Of a stretch of DNA of 64,000 nt, positions 16,740 to 24,418 are shown piece by piece. Source of the DNA: an uncultured Clostridia bacterium (GTDB lineage Bacteria; Bacillota; Clostridia; Oscillospirales; Ruminococcaceae); NCBI GenBank assembly GCA_937906945.1, contig CALCUE010000022.1, positions 41,252 through 105,251 on the forward strand, in the 5' to 3' direction. The position numbers and the translations under genes are program-made. The notes beneath the pieces were generated by a model that worked only from the letters and a program-made list of their open reading frames with translations, was not told where the DNA came from and searched no databases. The number at the start of each line of letters is the position of its first letter. The first letter of the stretch is position 1.

Positions 16740-18074
16740 TTATTCTTCGTCCGTTTCCGGCTTCGGAAGGCGCTTCGCGTGAACTTTCGCGATGTGGTGT
16801 TCCTCCACCTGCACAACGGTAAACTCGATATTCTGATAGATGACAACGGGGTGTTCGCTCTCGTCCGGGATCCGGCCGAGGATATCCATAATAAGCCCGC
16901 TCAAGGTATCATATTCGGCGTCCTCCGGCGGCTCCATATCCAGAATCTCGGCCACGTCGTCCAAAAGCACCGTGCCCTCAAAATCGAAGTTGTCGGCGTC
17001 GATCTTGTTGATCTCCGCCTCCTCGTCGTCGTATTCGTCCTGAATGTTGCCCATGACCGACTCGATGAGGTCCTCCATGGAGACAAGACCCGCCGTGCCG
17101 CCGTATTCATCGACGACAATGGCCGCCTGGATCTTTTTCTGCTGAAATTCCAAAAAGGCCTCCCGGCAGCTGTTGGATTCGGGAATAAAGCTGACCGGCC
17201 GCATAAAATCGGCGATCTTCCGCTCGGTAAAGTTCGTCTCCCCGATCAGTGACAAAAGGTCTTTGGCATAGATCATGCCTTTGACGTTGTCGATGGTCTC
17301 CTCATAGACCGGCATCCGGGAATAGCCGTCGGAGATAGCGAGATCGACAGCCTCGGCAATCGGTTCGTGGAGCTCCACCGCCGTCATATCCATGCGATGC
17401 GTCATAATTTCGCCGACAGAACGGTCATCGAACTCAAAGATGTTGTTGATCATCTCTTTTTCGCTCTCTTCGATGGTTCCCTTTTCGTTGCCGGCGTCGA
17501 GCATCATGCGGATGTTCTCCTCGGTAGCGGATTCCGGCTCGGCGTTGGGGTCGATCCCGAAAAGCCGGAGGATCCCGTTGGTGGAAACGCTGAGGATCTT
17601 GACAAAAGGCTTAAAGAGCGTGGAGAAAAAGGAGAGCACTCCGGCGACGGCATAAGAAATCTTTTCCGGATAATGCATGGCGATACGCTTCGGCACCAAT
17701 TCCCCAAAAAGGAGAGTCAGATAGGAAAGGACCACCGTCAGAAGAAGCAGGGTCAGCGTGTGGAGCGTATTCATGGAAAGAGGAATATAGTTTCCGATCC
17801 ATTCCGCCAGCCGATCGGCGTAGCGATCCGCCGCGAACGCGGACGCCAGAAGACCGGACAGCGTAATGGCCACCTGAATGGTCGAAAGAAAATTGTTGGG
17901 TTCCTCCACCAGTTTGCAAAGAATTTTCGCCTTTTTGTTACCCTCTTCGGCGTCGTGGTGCAGTTTGGCGTCGTTGAGCGCGATAATGGCGATCTCGCTC
18001 ATGGCGAAAAAGGCGTTAATTCCGATCAATAAAAACAGAAGAACGAGATACCACGTACTTCCCGGGTCATCCAT
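16740..18074 (-). CDS. CNNM/CorC (HlyC)-family membrane protein with CBS domains
   Basis: A 444-residue protein with the usual four-part layout: N-terminal DUF21/CNNM membrane domain (about 1-200, MSEIAIIALNDAKLHH), two CBS motifs (about 205-330, DRSVGEIMTHRMDMTAVEL and IQAAIVVDEYGGTAGLVSME) and a C-terminal CorC_HlyC FAD-like domain (about 345-435). Homologues export or sense Mg2+/Co2+; 'hemolysin' is a historical label. AGGAGG lies 11 nt before the ATG. The gene is monocistronic, with its own promoter and terminator. Confidence 0.93.
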   Translation of the reverse strand: MDDPGSTWYLVLLFLLIGINAFFAMSEIAIIALNDAKLHHDAEEGNKKAKILCKLVEEPNNFLSTIQVAITLSGLLASAFAADRYADRLAEWIGNYIPLSMNTLHTLTLLLLTVVLSYLTLLFGELVPKRIAMHYPEKISYAVAGVLSFFSTLFKPFVKILSVSTNGILRLFGIDPNAEPESATEENIRMMLDAGNEKGTIEESEKEMINNIFEFDDRSVGEIMTHRMDMTAVELHEPIAEAVDLAISDGYSRMPVYEETIDNVKGMIYAKDLLSLIGETNFTERKIADFMRPVSFIPESNSCREAFLEFQQKKIQAAIVVDEYGGTAGLVSMEDLIESVMGNIQDEYDDEEAEINKIDADNFDFEGTVLLDDVAEILDMEPPEDAEYDTLSGLIMDILGRIPDESEHPVVIYQNIEFTVVQVEEHHIAKVHAKRLPKPETDEE

Positions 18075-18115
18075 AAAAAAGATTTCCTCCTCGAAATAAG
18101 AATAATATTGTATCT

Positions 18116-18144
18116 ATATTACCTTTTTTCCCCGTCTATGTCAA
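18116..18144 (-). promoter_or_regulatory. Sigma-A promoter of the CNNM/CorC-type gene
   Basis: Minus-strand TTGACA (18139-18144), 17-nt spacer and TAATAT (18116-18121), about 42 nt before the start codon. Confidence 0.65.
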
Positions 18145-18175
18145 TGATTTTTCTCACGAAGCCCTCTCCCTCCCC

Positions 18176-18204
18176 TTGACCTGCCGGAAATTTTATGCTA
18201 AAAT
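18176..18204 (+). promoter_or_regulatory. Sigma-A promoter of the tRNA-Ser transcript
   Basis: TTGACC and TAAAAT with a 17-nt spacer. Predicted initiation at about 18211 lies just before the structured repeat at 18220-18306, so the repeat would be the 5' leader of the tRNA precursor. Confidence 0.65.
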
Positions 18205-18219
18205 GGGAAAGCTAAATTC

Positions 18220-18306
18220 GGAAACGTATCGAAGTGGACTGCTCCGCAGTCCAAAAATGCGCCGCCTACGGCATGCGCAATATGACCGCTTCGATTTTTC
18301 GTTTCC
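18220..18306 (+). repeat. Structured inverted repeat made from tRNA-Ser 5'-end copies
   Basis: The first 18 nt (18220-18237) are identical to the 5' end of the tRNA at 18322. The last 26 nt (18281-18306) form an inverted, slightly altered copy of the tRNA's first 23 nt. The two pair as an outer stem (GGAAACG..TCGAAG / CTTCGA..CGTTTCC). Inside lie two further palindromes, GGACTGC-TCC-GCAGTCC and TGCGCCG-CCTA-CGGCATGCGCA-like. No complete tRNA can be formed. It may be a decayed tandem tRNA or a small mobile-type palindrome. Confidence 0.6.
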
Positions 18307-18321
18307 ATCAAAATTAAACAC

Positions 18322-18410
18322 GGAAACGTATCGAAGTGGTCATAACGGCCCTGACTCGAAATCAGGTAGCCCTACGGGGCTCGTGGGTTCGAATCCCACC
18401 GTTTCCGCCA
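18322..18410 (+). tRNA. tRNA-Ser (anticodon CGA)
   Basis: An 89-nt class II tRNA with encoded CCA. Acceptor arms GGAAACG / CGTTTCC, discriminator G, anticodon CGA at 18357-18359 (stem CTGA / TCAG), a long variable arm typical of serine tRNAs, and a T-loop GGTTCGAATCCC. It reads the UCG codon. Its own promoter and terminator are visible. Confidence 0.95.
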
Positions 18411-18411
18411 A

Positions 18412-18449
18412 AAAAGGCAACCGTTTTTTCAAAAAACGGTTGCCTTTTT
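18412..18449 (+). terminator. Terminator of the tRNA-Ser transcript
   Basis: Stem GGCAACCGTTTTTT / AAAAAACGGTTGCC, flanked by A-run and T-run, beginning right after the CCA end. Confidence 0.85.
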
Positions 18450-18567
18450 CTTTGCCCATAGAAAAGCGTAAATCGGAAGCCGAGTCAAAAAAAGCGCAAC
18501 CGAAAGTTGCGTGTCAAACGCGAACTTTTGTGTTATAATAAGCCCAAATGATATAGGAGGGATCCCC

Positions 18568-19332
18568 ATGGAGACAAAAGATATTATTTTGGAGCTTCGC
18601 GCCAAACACAAAATGACGCAGGATGAACTGGCGGAAAAAGTATTTGTGACCCGCCAGGCGGTATCCCGTTGGGAAAAAGGGGAAACCGTCCCCAATTCCG
18701 AAACATTGAAACTTCTGTCCCAATATTTCAATGTTTCCATCAACACGCTGCTCGGTTCGCCGCGCAAGCTGATCTGCCAATGCTGCGGTATGCCTTTGGA
18801 AGACTCTGTCATCGGTCACAACGCCGATGGATCGTTCAATGAGGACTACTGCAAATGGTGCTACGCGGACGGTACCTATACCTACGGCAATATGGACGAT
18901 CTCATTGACGTATGCGTAAAAAATATGGCCAATGATACCTTCCCCGAGGAACAGGCCCGCTCCTATATGAAAGAGTTATTGCCGAAACTGGATTATTGGA
19001 AACGGTACGAGGAATTGGGCGACAACGGAGAATTTGAAAAATTTAAAAAACAGTTGATCGACGAAATCAACGCGCTCCAGATCGAGGGTATGCCGAAACT
19101 GGAAAAACTCAACGCGTTAGTGGGGCAATACGTCAATCTGGAGTATCCCCTTCCAAACGGAGCCTGCGTCAAGTTTCTGAATGACCGGACAACCTATCTG
19201 GGAAACCAGTTGGAATGTGAATTCGGCGGAGACCGATGCTTCGGCGTTGTCGCCAATATGGATTTTATCCTGATTTGCACTTATGGATGCGAAGGAAAAG
19301 ACCCGGAACTGGTTTTGTATAAAAAGAGATAA
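18568..19332 (+). CDS. XRE-family regulator with zinc-ribbon domain
   Basis: A 254-residue protein. An N-terminal HTH_3 domain (about residues 5-58, MTQDELAEKVFVTRQAVSRW) is followed by a putative zinc-ribbon with CQCCG and CKWC cysteine pairs (about 65-95), a helical stretch (PEEQARSYMKELLP) and a C-terminal region of unknown fold. AGGAGGGA lies 5 nt before the ATG, and TATAAT is at 18534-18539. This arrangement is known in Firmicutes as HTH plus a 'putative zinc ribbon' domain. It has its own terminator; no target gene is evident. Confidence 0.85.
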   Translation: METKDIILELRAKHKMTQDELAEKVFVTRQAVSRWEKGETVPNSETLKLLSQYFNVSINTLLGSPRKLICQCCGMPLEDSVIGHNADGSFNEDYCKWCYADGTYTYGNMDDLIDVCVKNMANDTFPEEQARSYMKELLPKLDYWKRYEELGDNGEFEKFKKQLIDEINALQIEGMPKLEKLNALVGQYVNLEYPLPNGACVKFLNDRTTYLGNQLECEFGGDRCFGVVANMDFILICTYGCEGKDPELVLYKKR

Positions 19333-19352
19333 TTTTCAGCAATTCAAAAGCA

Positions 19353-19390
19353 TAAAAAAGCGCCCGGAGAACTCTCCGGGCGCTTTTTTA
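19353..19390 (+). terminator. Terminator of the XRE/zinc-ribbon gene
   Basis: Stem AAAAAAGCGCCCGGAGA / TCTCCGGGCGCTTTTTT with a 3-4 nt loop, 20 nt after the stop. The following 160 nt up to the pduL-like stop show no gene. Confidence 0.85.
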
Positions 19391-19553
19391 TTACATTGTC
19401 ATAAGACACACAAAAGGAAAAGCATTTATGCGAAGGCATAAACGCTTTTCCTGAAATGTGAGATGAATCTGATTTTGCTGCTTATAAACTTTGTATAAAG
19501 GAAAGAGTGAATATTTCTTAGAGCTTGAATTTAGAAAAGAGGGAGATCAATAA

Positions 19554-20132
19554 TCAGTTTGTATTTTTCAAAATAATACCGTTTCCTTGCGTAAAATGGG
19601 ATGCGTTCGCTTCATCGGTATCAACATGCATGGCCAATGAAAAATTCGGGCTGACTCTTACGACGACATCGGAAAATATCAGCGTACGGCCATTGCTTTC
19701 AATTTTCACATTGACCAATTCTTTATCATGACAGCCAAAATTTGCCGCGTCTTCCGGCGTCATGTGGATATGTCTTTTCGCGGCAATAACGCCCTCCACA
19801 AGTTCAATTTCCCCCTGCGGGCCTAAAATTCTGCATCCTCCTGAATTCAGAAGATCACCGCTTTCCCGAATCGGAGCGGCAACCCCTAACGTCCTTGCGT
19901 CGGTCAGGGATATTTCGACCTGTGTCTGTTTTCGGGAAGGACCAAGTATAATGACATTTTTAATGCTGTTTTTAGGCCCTACCAATGTTACCCGCTCCTC
20001 GCAGGCGAATTGTCCCGGTTGAGAAAGATCTTTCTTTTTTGTGAGCGTATAATCTTCCCCGAAAAGGATTTTGATATGCTCAGCCGAAAGATGGACATGG
20101 CGCGCCGAAACTTCTACTAAGACTTCGTTCAT
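19554..20132 (-). CDS. pduL: PduL-like phosphate acyltransferase
   Basis: A 192-residue protein of the PduL family, which interconverts acyl-CoA and acyl phosphate (propanoyl or acetyl). Both duplicated zinc-binding beta-barrel halves are visible: SARHVHLS at about residue 9 and AKRHIHMTPEDAANFG at about 117. GPSRKQTQVEISLTDAR and GVAAPIRESG are also family stretches. There is no N-terminal encapsulation peptide and no microcompartment shell gene nearby, so it is probably a free cytosolic phosphotransacylase. It is the last gene of a minus-strand group with a TSUP exporter and a GNAT, a setting that could mean sulfonate or acyl-CoA metabolism, but this is inference. Confidence 0.88.
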   Translation of the reverse strand: MNEVLVEVSARHVHLSAEHIKILFGEDYTLTKKKDLSQPGQFACEERVTLVGPKNSIKNVIILGPSRKQTQVEISLTDARTLGVAAPIRESGDLLNSGGCRILGPQGEIELVEGVIAAKRHIHMTPEDAANFGCHDKELVNVKIESNGRTLIFSDVVVRVSPNFSLAMHVDTDEANASHFTQGNGIILKNTN

Positions 20133-20146
20133 GATTTCTCCTTTTT

Positions 20147-20177
20147 ATCAGGCTCTTCCTTTTCGGAAGAGCCTGAT
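20147..20177 (-). other. Intercistronic stem-loop between TSUP and pduL-like genes
   Basis: Perfect 13-bp hairpin ATCAGGCTCTTCC / GGAAGAGCCTGAT, immediately followed on the minus strand by AAAAAGGAGA, the pduL ribosome site. No T-run follows, so it is more likely an mRNA-processing or stability element than a terminator. Confidence 0.55.
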
Positions 20178-20203
20178 ATGGATTGGGATCGAAAAAATCG
20201 AGA

Positions 20204-21085
20204 TCAATTAGCGGTCTTTCTGCTCTTGTAGAAAGAGTAGAACATTCTTGCGCCCGTATAAAGAACGACAAAGAAGACGACCCATTTAAGTGCGTAGGTA
20301 GGAATGGAAATAGCGATAATAAACGCGATAAAGGCAGAGATACAACCACAAACAGTAATGGCCATGGAAGCTTTTCTGTTGTAGGAACCCTCTTTGATGA
20401 ATTTGATGCTCGAAATGGGCTGCTGGAAAGCGGAAAGAGCATAGCAGATCGGATAGCAAACAATAGGAGCGATACCCAACATGAAAAGGGTCGCCATCGT
20501 AGGAGCCCAAGGGCCAACACCGAGGTTCGCAAGAGCGCCAATGACGAAAAGGAGAACAGCCGCAATAATGAGTTTAACGCCGGAGAGTCCGATTTCCTCA
20601 CCGCCAACAGGCATAAGACCAACCTGACCAAGGAAGATGAAGAAAGCCACAATGATCATGGCAAAGCCCATACCAAGCTGGATCTTGATTTCCGGAAGAC
20701 CGGTTACCACTTTTGCGCCAAGATAAGCGCCAATGGCGGCCGCAGCGGTAAGTACGATCAAAGTGACTGGATCCACATCCGTTTTGGTGAAGAAGAGAAG
20801 CGCAAAAATCGGTGCGGTCAGCGCGGTGGATACGTTCAGCGTTCCAGGGATGTGCTTATCGTCAACCAATTTGAAACTCTTCAAAAGCGCCGTAATCGTC
20901 GAAAAACAACCGATCCCGAGTACGTCAAAGAAAAGCGCAAAGAAACCAACCGCACCGGTTTTGGCGTAACTGGTATCTTTTTCAAGAATATCTTCTTTTT
21001 TCGCTTTAATAAAATCTTTTAACTGAACAACGGCGATCAAAATCGCCATAATAACAAACGCAGCGACAATGATATAGTACAGCAT
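20204..21085 (-). CDS. TSUP (TauE/SafE)-family membrane exporter
   Basis: A 293-residue polytopic protein with about eight membrane helices. The family signature appears in both halves: FFALFFDVLGIGCFSTITAL near residue 48 and ALANLGVGPWAPTMATLF near 185. TSUP members export sulfite, sulfoacetate or other small organic anions. Its neighbours are a PduL-like acyltransferase and a GNAT on the same strand, with 2-70 nt gaps, so they are probably cotranscribed. The substrate is unknown; export of a sulfonate-derived anion is one possibility. Confidence 0.85.
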   Translation of the reverse strand: MLYYIIVAAFVIMAILIAVVQLKDFIKAKKEDILEKDTSYAKTGAVGFFALFFDVLGIGCFSTITALLKSFKLVDDKHIPGTLNVSTALTAPIFALLFFTKTDVDPVTLIVLTAAAAIGAYLGAKVVTGLPEIKIQLGMGFAMIIVAFFIFLGQVGLMPVGGEEIGLSGVKLIIAAVLLFVIGALANLGVGPWAPTMATLFMLGIAPIVCYPICYALSAFQQPISSIKFIKEGSYNRKASMAITVCGCISAFIAFIIAISIPTYALKWVVFFVVLYTGARMFYSFYKSRKTAN

Positions 21086-21087
21086 TT

Positions 21088-21744
21088 TTATTCTCCTTTT
21101 TCCTCATGATAAAACGGATTGTTCCAAACACTCAGTACACCATAATTCAAAGCGTCCGGATCGGCCCATTCGTCCACCATATAATCCGGAAGCGGTTTCA
21201 GGAACCGAAGGCCGCATCTGGAATAAAAGCGCAATTCACGATCCATGAATTCTCCATCCGCTCTTTTGATGGTGATGTATTGTTCCGGAGTAATATCCGA
21301 ATGTTTGTAATAATCGGGAATTCTGCAACCGAGAACAAACTTTTTGCAATTCAGCTCAATCGTGCGCTGAAGCGCGTAATAAACGAGCATCGCTCCGATG
21401 TTGTGTCCACGGAACTTCGGAGATACGCCAAGAGAAACCCCGTAGAGAGTATCTCCATCCGGTACCAAATTGCTGGCGGTTCCACGATCCGTCAGATCCT
21501 GCCAGGACATGTGCGGAGGATTATCCAGATCATAGTTCATTCTCATCAGCGTAAAGTTACCTGCGGCGACACCGTCAACAAAAGCGGTCAAAAAGCCCTC
21601 CGGGAATTTTTTGTAGATTGGCTTGATGGATCCAACACCGTTTTCATCATCCAGTCCAATAAAGCCCCACGCTTCGTTTTTGGCTCTTTGTGCATCGTTG
21701 AGCTCGGCTTCGTTTTCCGGCTTACGAATCTCAATTTTTGCCAT
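21088..21744 (-). CDS. GNAT-family acyltransferase
   Basis: A 218-residue protein of the GNAT fold. The acetyl-CoA binding segment is VSLGVSPKFRGHNIGAMLVY. The following part (VLGCRIPDYYKHSDITPEQY, then a C-terminal LRFYSRCGLRFLKPLPDYM) resembles the GNAT domain found fused to carbon-nitrogen hydrolases, but no hydrolase domain is present here. AAGGAGGT lies 6 nt before the ATG at 21744. It begins the GNAT-TSUP-PduL group, divergent from an XRE regulator. Three TTTGCAAA-like boxes lie upstream. The substrate is unknown. Confidence 0.8.
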   Translation of the reverse strand: MAKIEIRKPENEAELNDAQRAKNEAWGFIGLDDENGVGSIKPIYKKFPEGFLTAFVDGVAAGNFTLMRMNYDLDNPPHMSWQDLTDRGTASNLVPDGDTLYGVSLGVSPKFRGHNIGAMLVYYALQRTIELNCKKFVLGCRIPDYYKHSDITPEQYITIKRADGEFMDRELRFYSRCGLRFLKPLPDYMVDEWADPDALNYGVLSVWNNPFYHEEKGE

Positions 21745-21852
21745 ACAATTACCTCCTTTTGCAAATCTACGAGATGCGTTTTGCAAAATAAAAATAACTC
21801 TAACCGATCTCCATTTGCAAAAAAACAATTTTTATTGAAAGGCAAAGAATTA

Positions 21853-21963
21853 CTCGATTTTTTCGTAAAAATAAAGAAACGGTCGCGTATGGGTTCGGAA
21901 GAATAAAATAGTCTCTCAGAAAGGAAATAAATAAAAAAATTGTATTTTTACGAAAAAATCGAG
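21853..21963. repeat. 21-bp perfect inverted repeat in a divergent control region
   Basis: CTCGATTTTTTCGTAAAAATA at 21853-21873 recurs as its exact reverse complement at 21943-21963, with 69 nt between. It lies between the GNAT-TSUP-PduL group (minus) and the XRE gene (plus), where a regulator operator would be expected. A shorter version of the core (TCGATTTTTT) recurs twice before the yjiH-like gene. Confidence 0.7.
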
Positions 21964-22065
21964 GTGATAATAAATAAAAAAAATTTTTTATTTGAAATAT
22001 TATTGTTTATTATTGAAAACTATGTTATTATACTAACGAAATGTGATACTGATAGGAGGCATACT

Positions 22066-22770
22066 ATGACCCCTTCCGAACACGCCGGCAACAGAATACG
22101 GATGTACCGCAGAAAAAAGAAGATCACGCTCGGAGAACTTTCTGTCATGGTGAACAAAAGTCCTTCCACTCTGTCCAAATATGAATCCGGTCAGATTGTC
22201 ATTGATATTGACTCTCTGTTTGATATCGCGCAGGCTCTTGGCGTACAAATCACGCAGTTGATTGACTACAAAGCGGAAGATCTGTCCATTCCCAAAGCCA
22301 AAGGCAACGAAAACTTTTTTCAATCCGCGCCTTTATACTACGCTTACGTTCTTTTCCCATCCACCAGAGATGAAATCCATGTGTGTGTTTTTGAAATAAC
22401 AAGGGATGAATCCGAGGATCGGTTTGTATTGTATTTCGACGTTGATGAAATTAAAAATTATACCAATTCCAAATATATTTATAATGGCAAACTCATTTGC
22501 AACGACTCCGGTGCCTCTTTTTATATCAGTAATCCTTTTAATAGCAGCGATAAAGGTTTTATTTACGCTAAATCACCCTTTACCGCCAATCAGGTTACAA
22601 CGGGAATTTTCACCTTTGTTCCTCGCGCCATAAGGAATCCCTGCTCCACCAAAATCATGTTTTCTCTTTCTCCTCTCGAAATCAACGAAAATTTAAGAAA
22701 GGAACTTTTGATCTCGGATAAAGAAACCATCAGCGAATTAAAAAGACGAAATCAATTGATTATTTTTTAA
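22066..22770 (+). CDS. XRE-family transcriptional regulator
   Basis: A 234-residue protein with an N-terminal HTH_3 domain (about residues 8-65: RKKKITLGELSVMVNKSPS and YESGQIVIDIDSLFDIAQAL) and a C-terminal region of about 150 residues without a recognised family; this could be a ligand-binding part. AGGAGG lies 7 nt before the ATG. Position between two opposed transcription units and next to the 21-bp inverted repeat suggests that it controls the surrounding island (GNAT/TSUP/PduL and YjiH), by inference. Confidence 0.85.
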   Translation: MTPSEHAGNRIRMYRRKKKITLGELSVMVNKSPSTLSKYESGQIVIDIDSLFDIAQALGVQITQLIDYKAEDLSIPKAKGNENFFQSAPLYYAYVLFPSTRDEIHVCVFEITRDESEDRFVLYFDVDEIKNYTNSKYIYNGKLICNDSGASFYISNPFNSSDKGFIYAKSPFTANQVTTGIFTFVPRAIRNPCSTKIMFSLSPLEINENLRKELLISDKETISELKRRNQLIIF

Positions 22771-22834
22771 AGAATTTTTGACAGATATCAACCGATCGTA
22801 TCTATCCTAAAAATAAACAATTCTGCAAAAAACG

Positions 22835-22906
22835 TTCGATTTTTTCACTTCATAAGAGCAAAGAGAATTCTTTGCTCTTGTTTTTTATTGATAATAAAAA
22901 ATCGAA
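22835..22906. repeat. 11-bp inverted repeat flanking the XRE terminator
   Basis: TTCGATTTTTT at 22835-22845 and AAAAAATCGAA at 22896-22906 are reverse complements. They share the core TCGATTTTTT with the 21-bp repeat at 21853-21963, giving four copies of the core in one kilobase. They bracket the terminator and lie about 105 nt before the yjiH-like start. Confidence 0.55.
22854..22887 (+). terminator. Terminator of the XRE regulator gene
   Basis: Stem AAGAGCAAAGA / TCTTTGCTCTT, loop GAAT, then GTTTTTT. Confidence 0.8.
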
Positions 22907-23011
22907 TAACAATTTTGATTAAAATGAAAAAACATAAAATTTCACAATTTTTACAGCAAAGAGTAAAATACAGATTAACAGGTATATTACATAGAAAGCG
23001 AGGCGCTACCG

Positions 23012-24343
23012 TTGGAAAAAAAGAAAAACGACATTTTATCGGCAGTAAAATTTGTGGTGTTTTCTCTTGCCGGACTTTTCTCTTTCATCATTCCTATCGA
23101 ATATAACGGAGAAAAAACCACCTTTATCTCTATGCTCGTCTCGGAAATCGGCAAAGTATTGGCTCCCGTCATGGATGCCATCGTTATTACGATCGTAACA
23201 ATATCCGCCGTATGTTCCCTTTACGATTACGTATGTTCAAAAACCGGAAAAAAAGTCAGCGAAAAATTCCATTCCTATTTTGGCACATCACTGGTCTATG
23301 TTCTTATAAAATTTGTTACTCTTGCTTTCGTCATTATGTGCAGTTTTAATCTTGGACCAGAGGATATTCTCGATTCAGCCAGAGATATGGTCGGATTTGG
23401 CGCTACCCTTACCTCCCTTGCCCTGGGAATCAGCTTTGTCCTCGTTTTCTTGACCGATAGCGGTCTGATGGAATTCAGCGGCGAGTTGCTCAAACCCATC
23501 GTACGTCCTCTTTTCAAAATTCCTGCTGACGCCTCCATTGACTGCCTTACTTCATGGATCGGTTCCTCCGACGCCGCCGTCATGGTAACCAAAAAGAAAT
23601 ATGAGCGTGGTGATTACACAAAGAGAGAAGCCGCCGCCATCATGTGCAACTTTTCCATTGTGTCCCTGCCGTTTTGTATGGTAATCGCCGAACTGGTTGG
23701 TCTCGGAAAATATTTTGTGCCGATGTACGGGCTTATCTGCGCTTTAGGTATTCTTCTTGCCTTTATTATTCCGAGAATCTATCCAATAAATAAAATTGAG
23801 GACACTTATCTTGTACCAAAAGATAAAGTGGAAGAACGCAGTGAAAAAAACATTTTTGTCCGTGCCTTCAGTGCCGGCTGTGATGCGGCCAGAGATTTTT
23901 CGGTGAAAAAAGTTCTCTTGACCGGATGGGAAACCATGAGCTCCGTTCTTTTAAGCATTATGCCGTATGCCATCGGTCTTGGGGTAATTGGAATGTTTGT
24001 CGTTAATTTTACCCCTATCTTTAATTGGATCTCCATGCCTATGGGTTGGCTGTTGAATCTGATGGGTGTGGAAAGCGCTTTTGAAATTGCGCCCGCTACC
24101 CTGGTAGGATTTATTGATCAATATATTCCTCCCCTTCTCGTGGTCGGAATTGAATCCATTCGTTCGAGATTTATTATCGCCGTCCTTTCTCTGATTCAGA
24201 TCATCTATCTGACAATCGTCGGCGCTGTTGCTATGCAATGCAAAATCGGACTGAATCTGTGGAAATTATTCCTTGTTTTTATGGAAAGGACCTTGATCGC
24301 TCTTCCCATCATTGTCATCGTATCCAAAATGCTGTTTCCGTAA
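23012..24343 (+). CDS. YjiH-family membrane protein (nucleoside-recognition/Gate domain)
   Basis: A 443-residue polytopic protein with 9-10 hydrophobic segments of the YjiH group, which carries a nucleoside-recognition (Gate) domain. Features include SWIGSSDAAVMVTKKKYERG and MCNFSIVSLPFCMVIAEL, conserved in the first half, and a second Gate-like half starting LLTGWETMSSVLLSIMPYAI. The start is TTG at 23012 with GAGG 8 nt upstream. Family members are presumed carriers, but no substrate is established. It is the last gene of the AT-rich island and shares a terminator with gap. Confidence 0.82.
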   Translation: MEKKKNDILSAVKFVVFSLAGLFSFIIPIEYNGEKTTFISMLVSEIGKVLAPVMDAIVITIVTISAVCSLYDYVCSKTGKKVSEKFHSYFGTSLVYVLIKFVTLAFVIMCSFNLGPEDILDSARDMVGFGATLTSLALGISFVLVFLTDSGLMEFSGELLKPIVRPLFKIPADASIDCLTSWIGSSDAAVMVTKKKYERGDYTKREAAAIMCNFSIVSLPFCMVIAELVGLGKYFVPMYGLICALGILLAFIIPRIYPINKIEDTYLVPKDKVEERSEKNIFVRAFSAGCDAARDFSVKKVLLTGWETMSSVLLSIMPYAIGLGVIGMFVVNFTPIFNWISMPMGWLLNLMGVESAFEIAPATLVGFIDQYIPPLLVVGIESIRSRFIIAVLSLIQIIYLTIVGAVAMQCKIGLNLWKLFLVFMERTLIALPIIVIVSKMLFP

Positions 24344-24374
24344 AGACTTTTCTATCAAAATAATACTCTTATAC

Positions 24375-24407
24375 AAAAAAGCTCCTGCCTGTGGCAGGAG
24401 CTTTTTT
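24375..24407. terminator. Bidirectional terminator between the yjiH-like gene and gap
   Basis: Stem AAAAAAGCTCCTGCC / GGCAGGAGCTTTTTT with a TGT loop, between two converging genes. Confidence 0.88.
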
Positions 24408-24418
24408 TATCTCTTTCT

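Noticed and set aside
19554..21085. Bacterial microcompartment locus because of the PduL-like gene
   Set aside because: No shell proteins, aldehyde dehydrogenase or encapsulation peptide are present.
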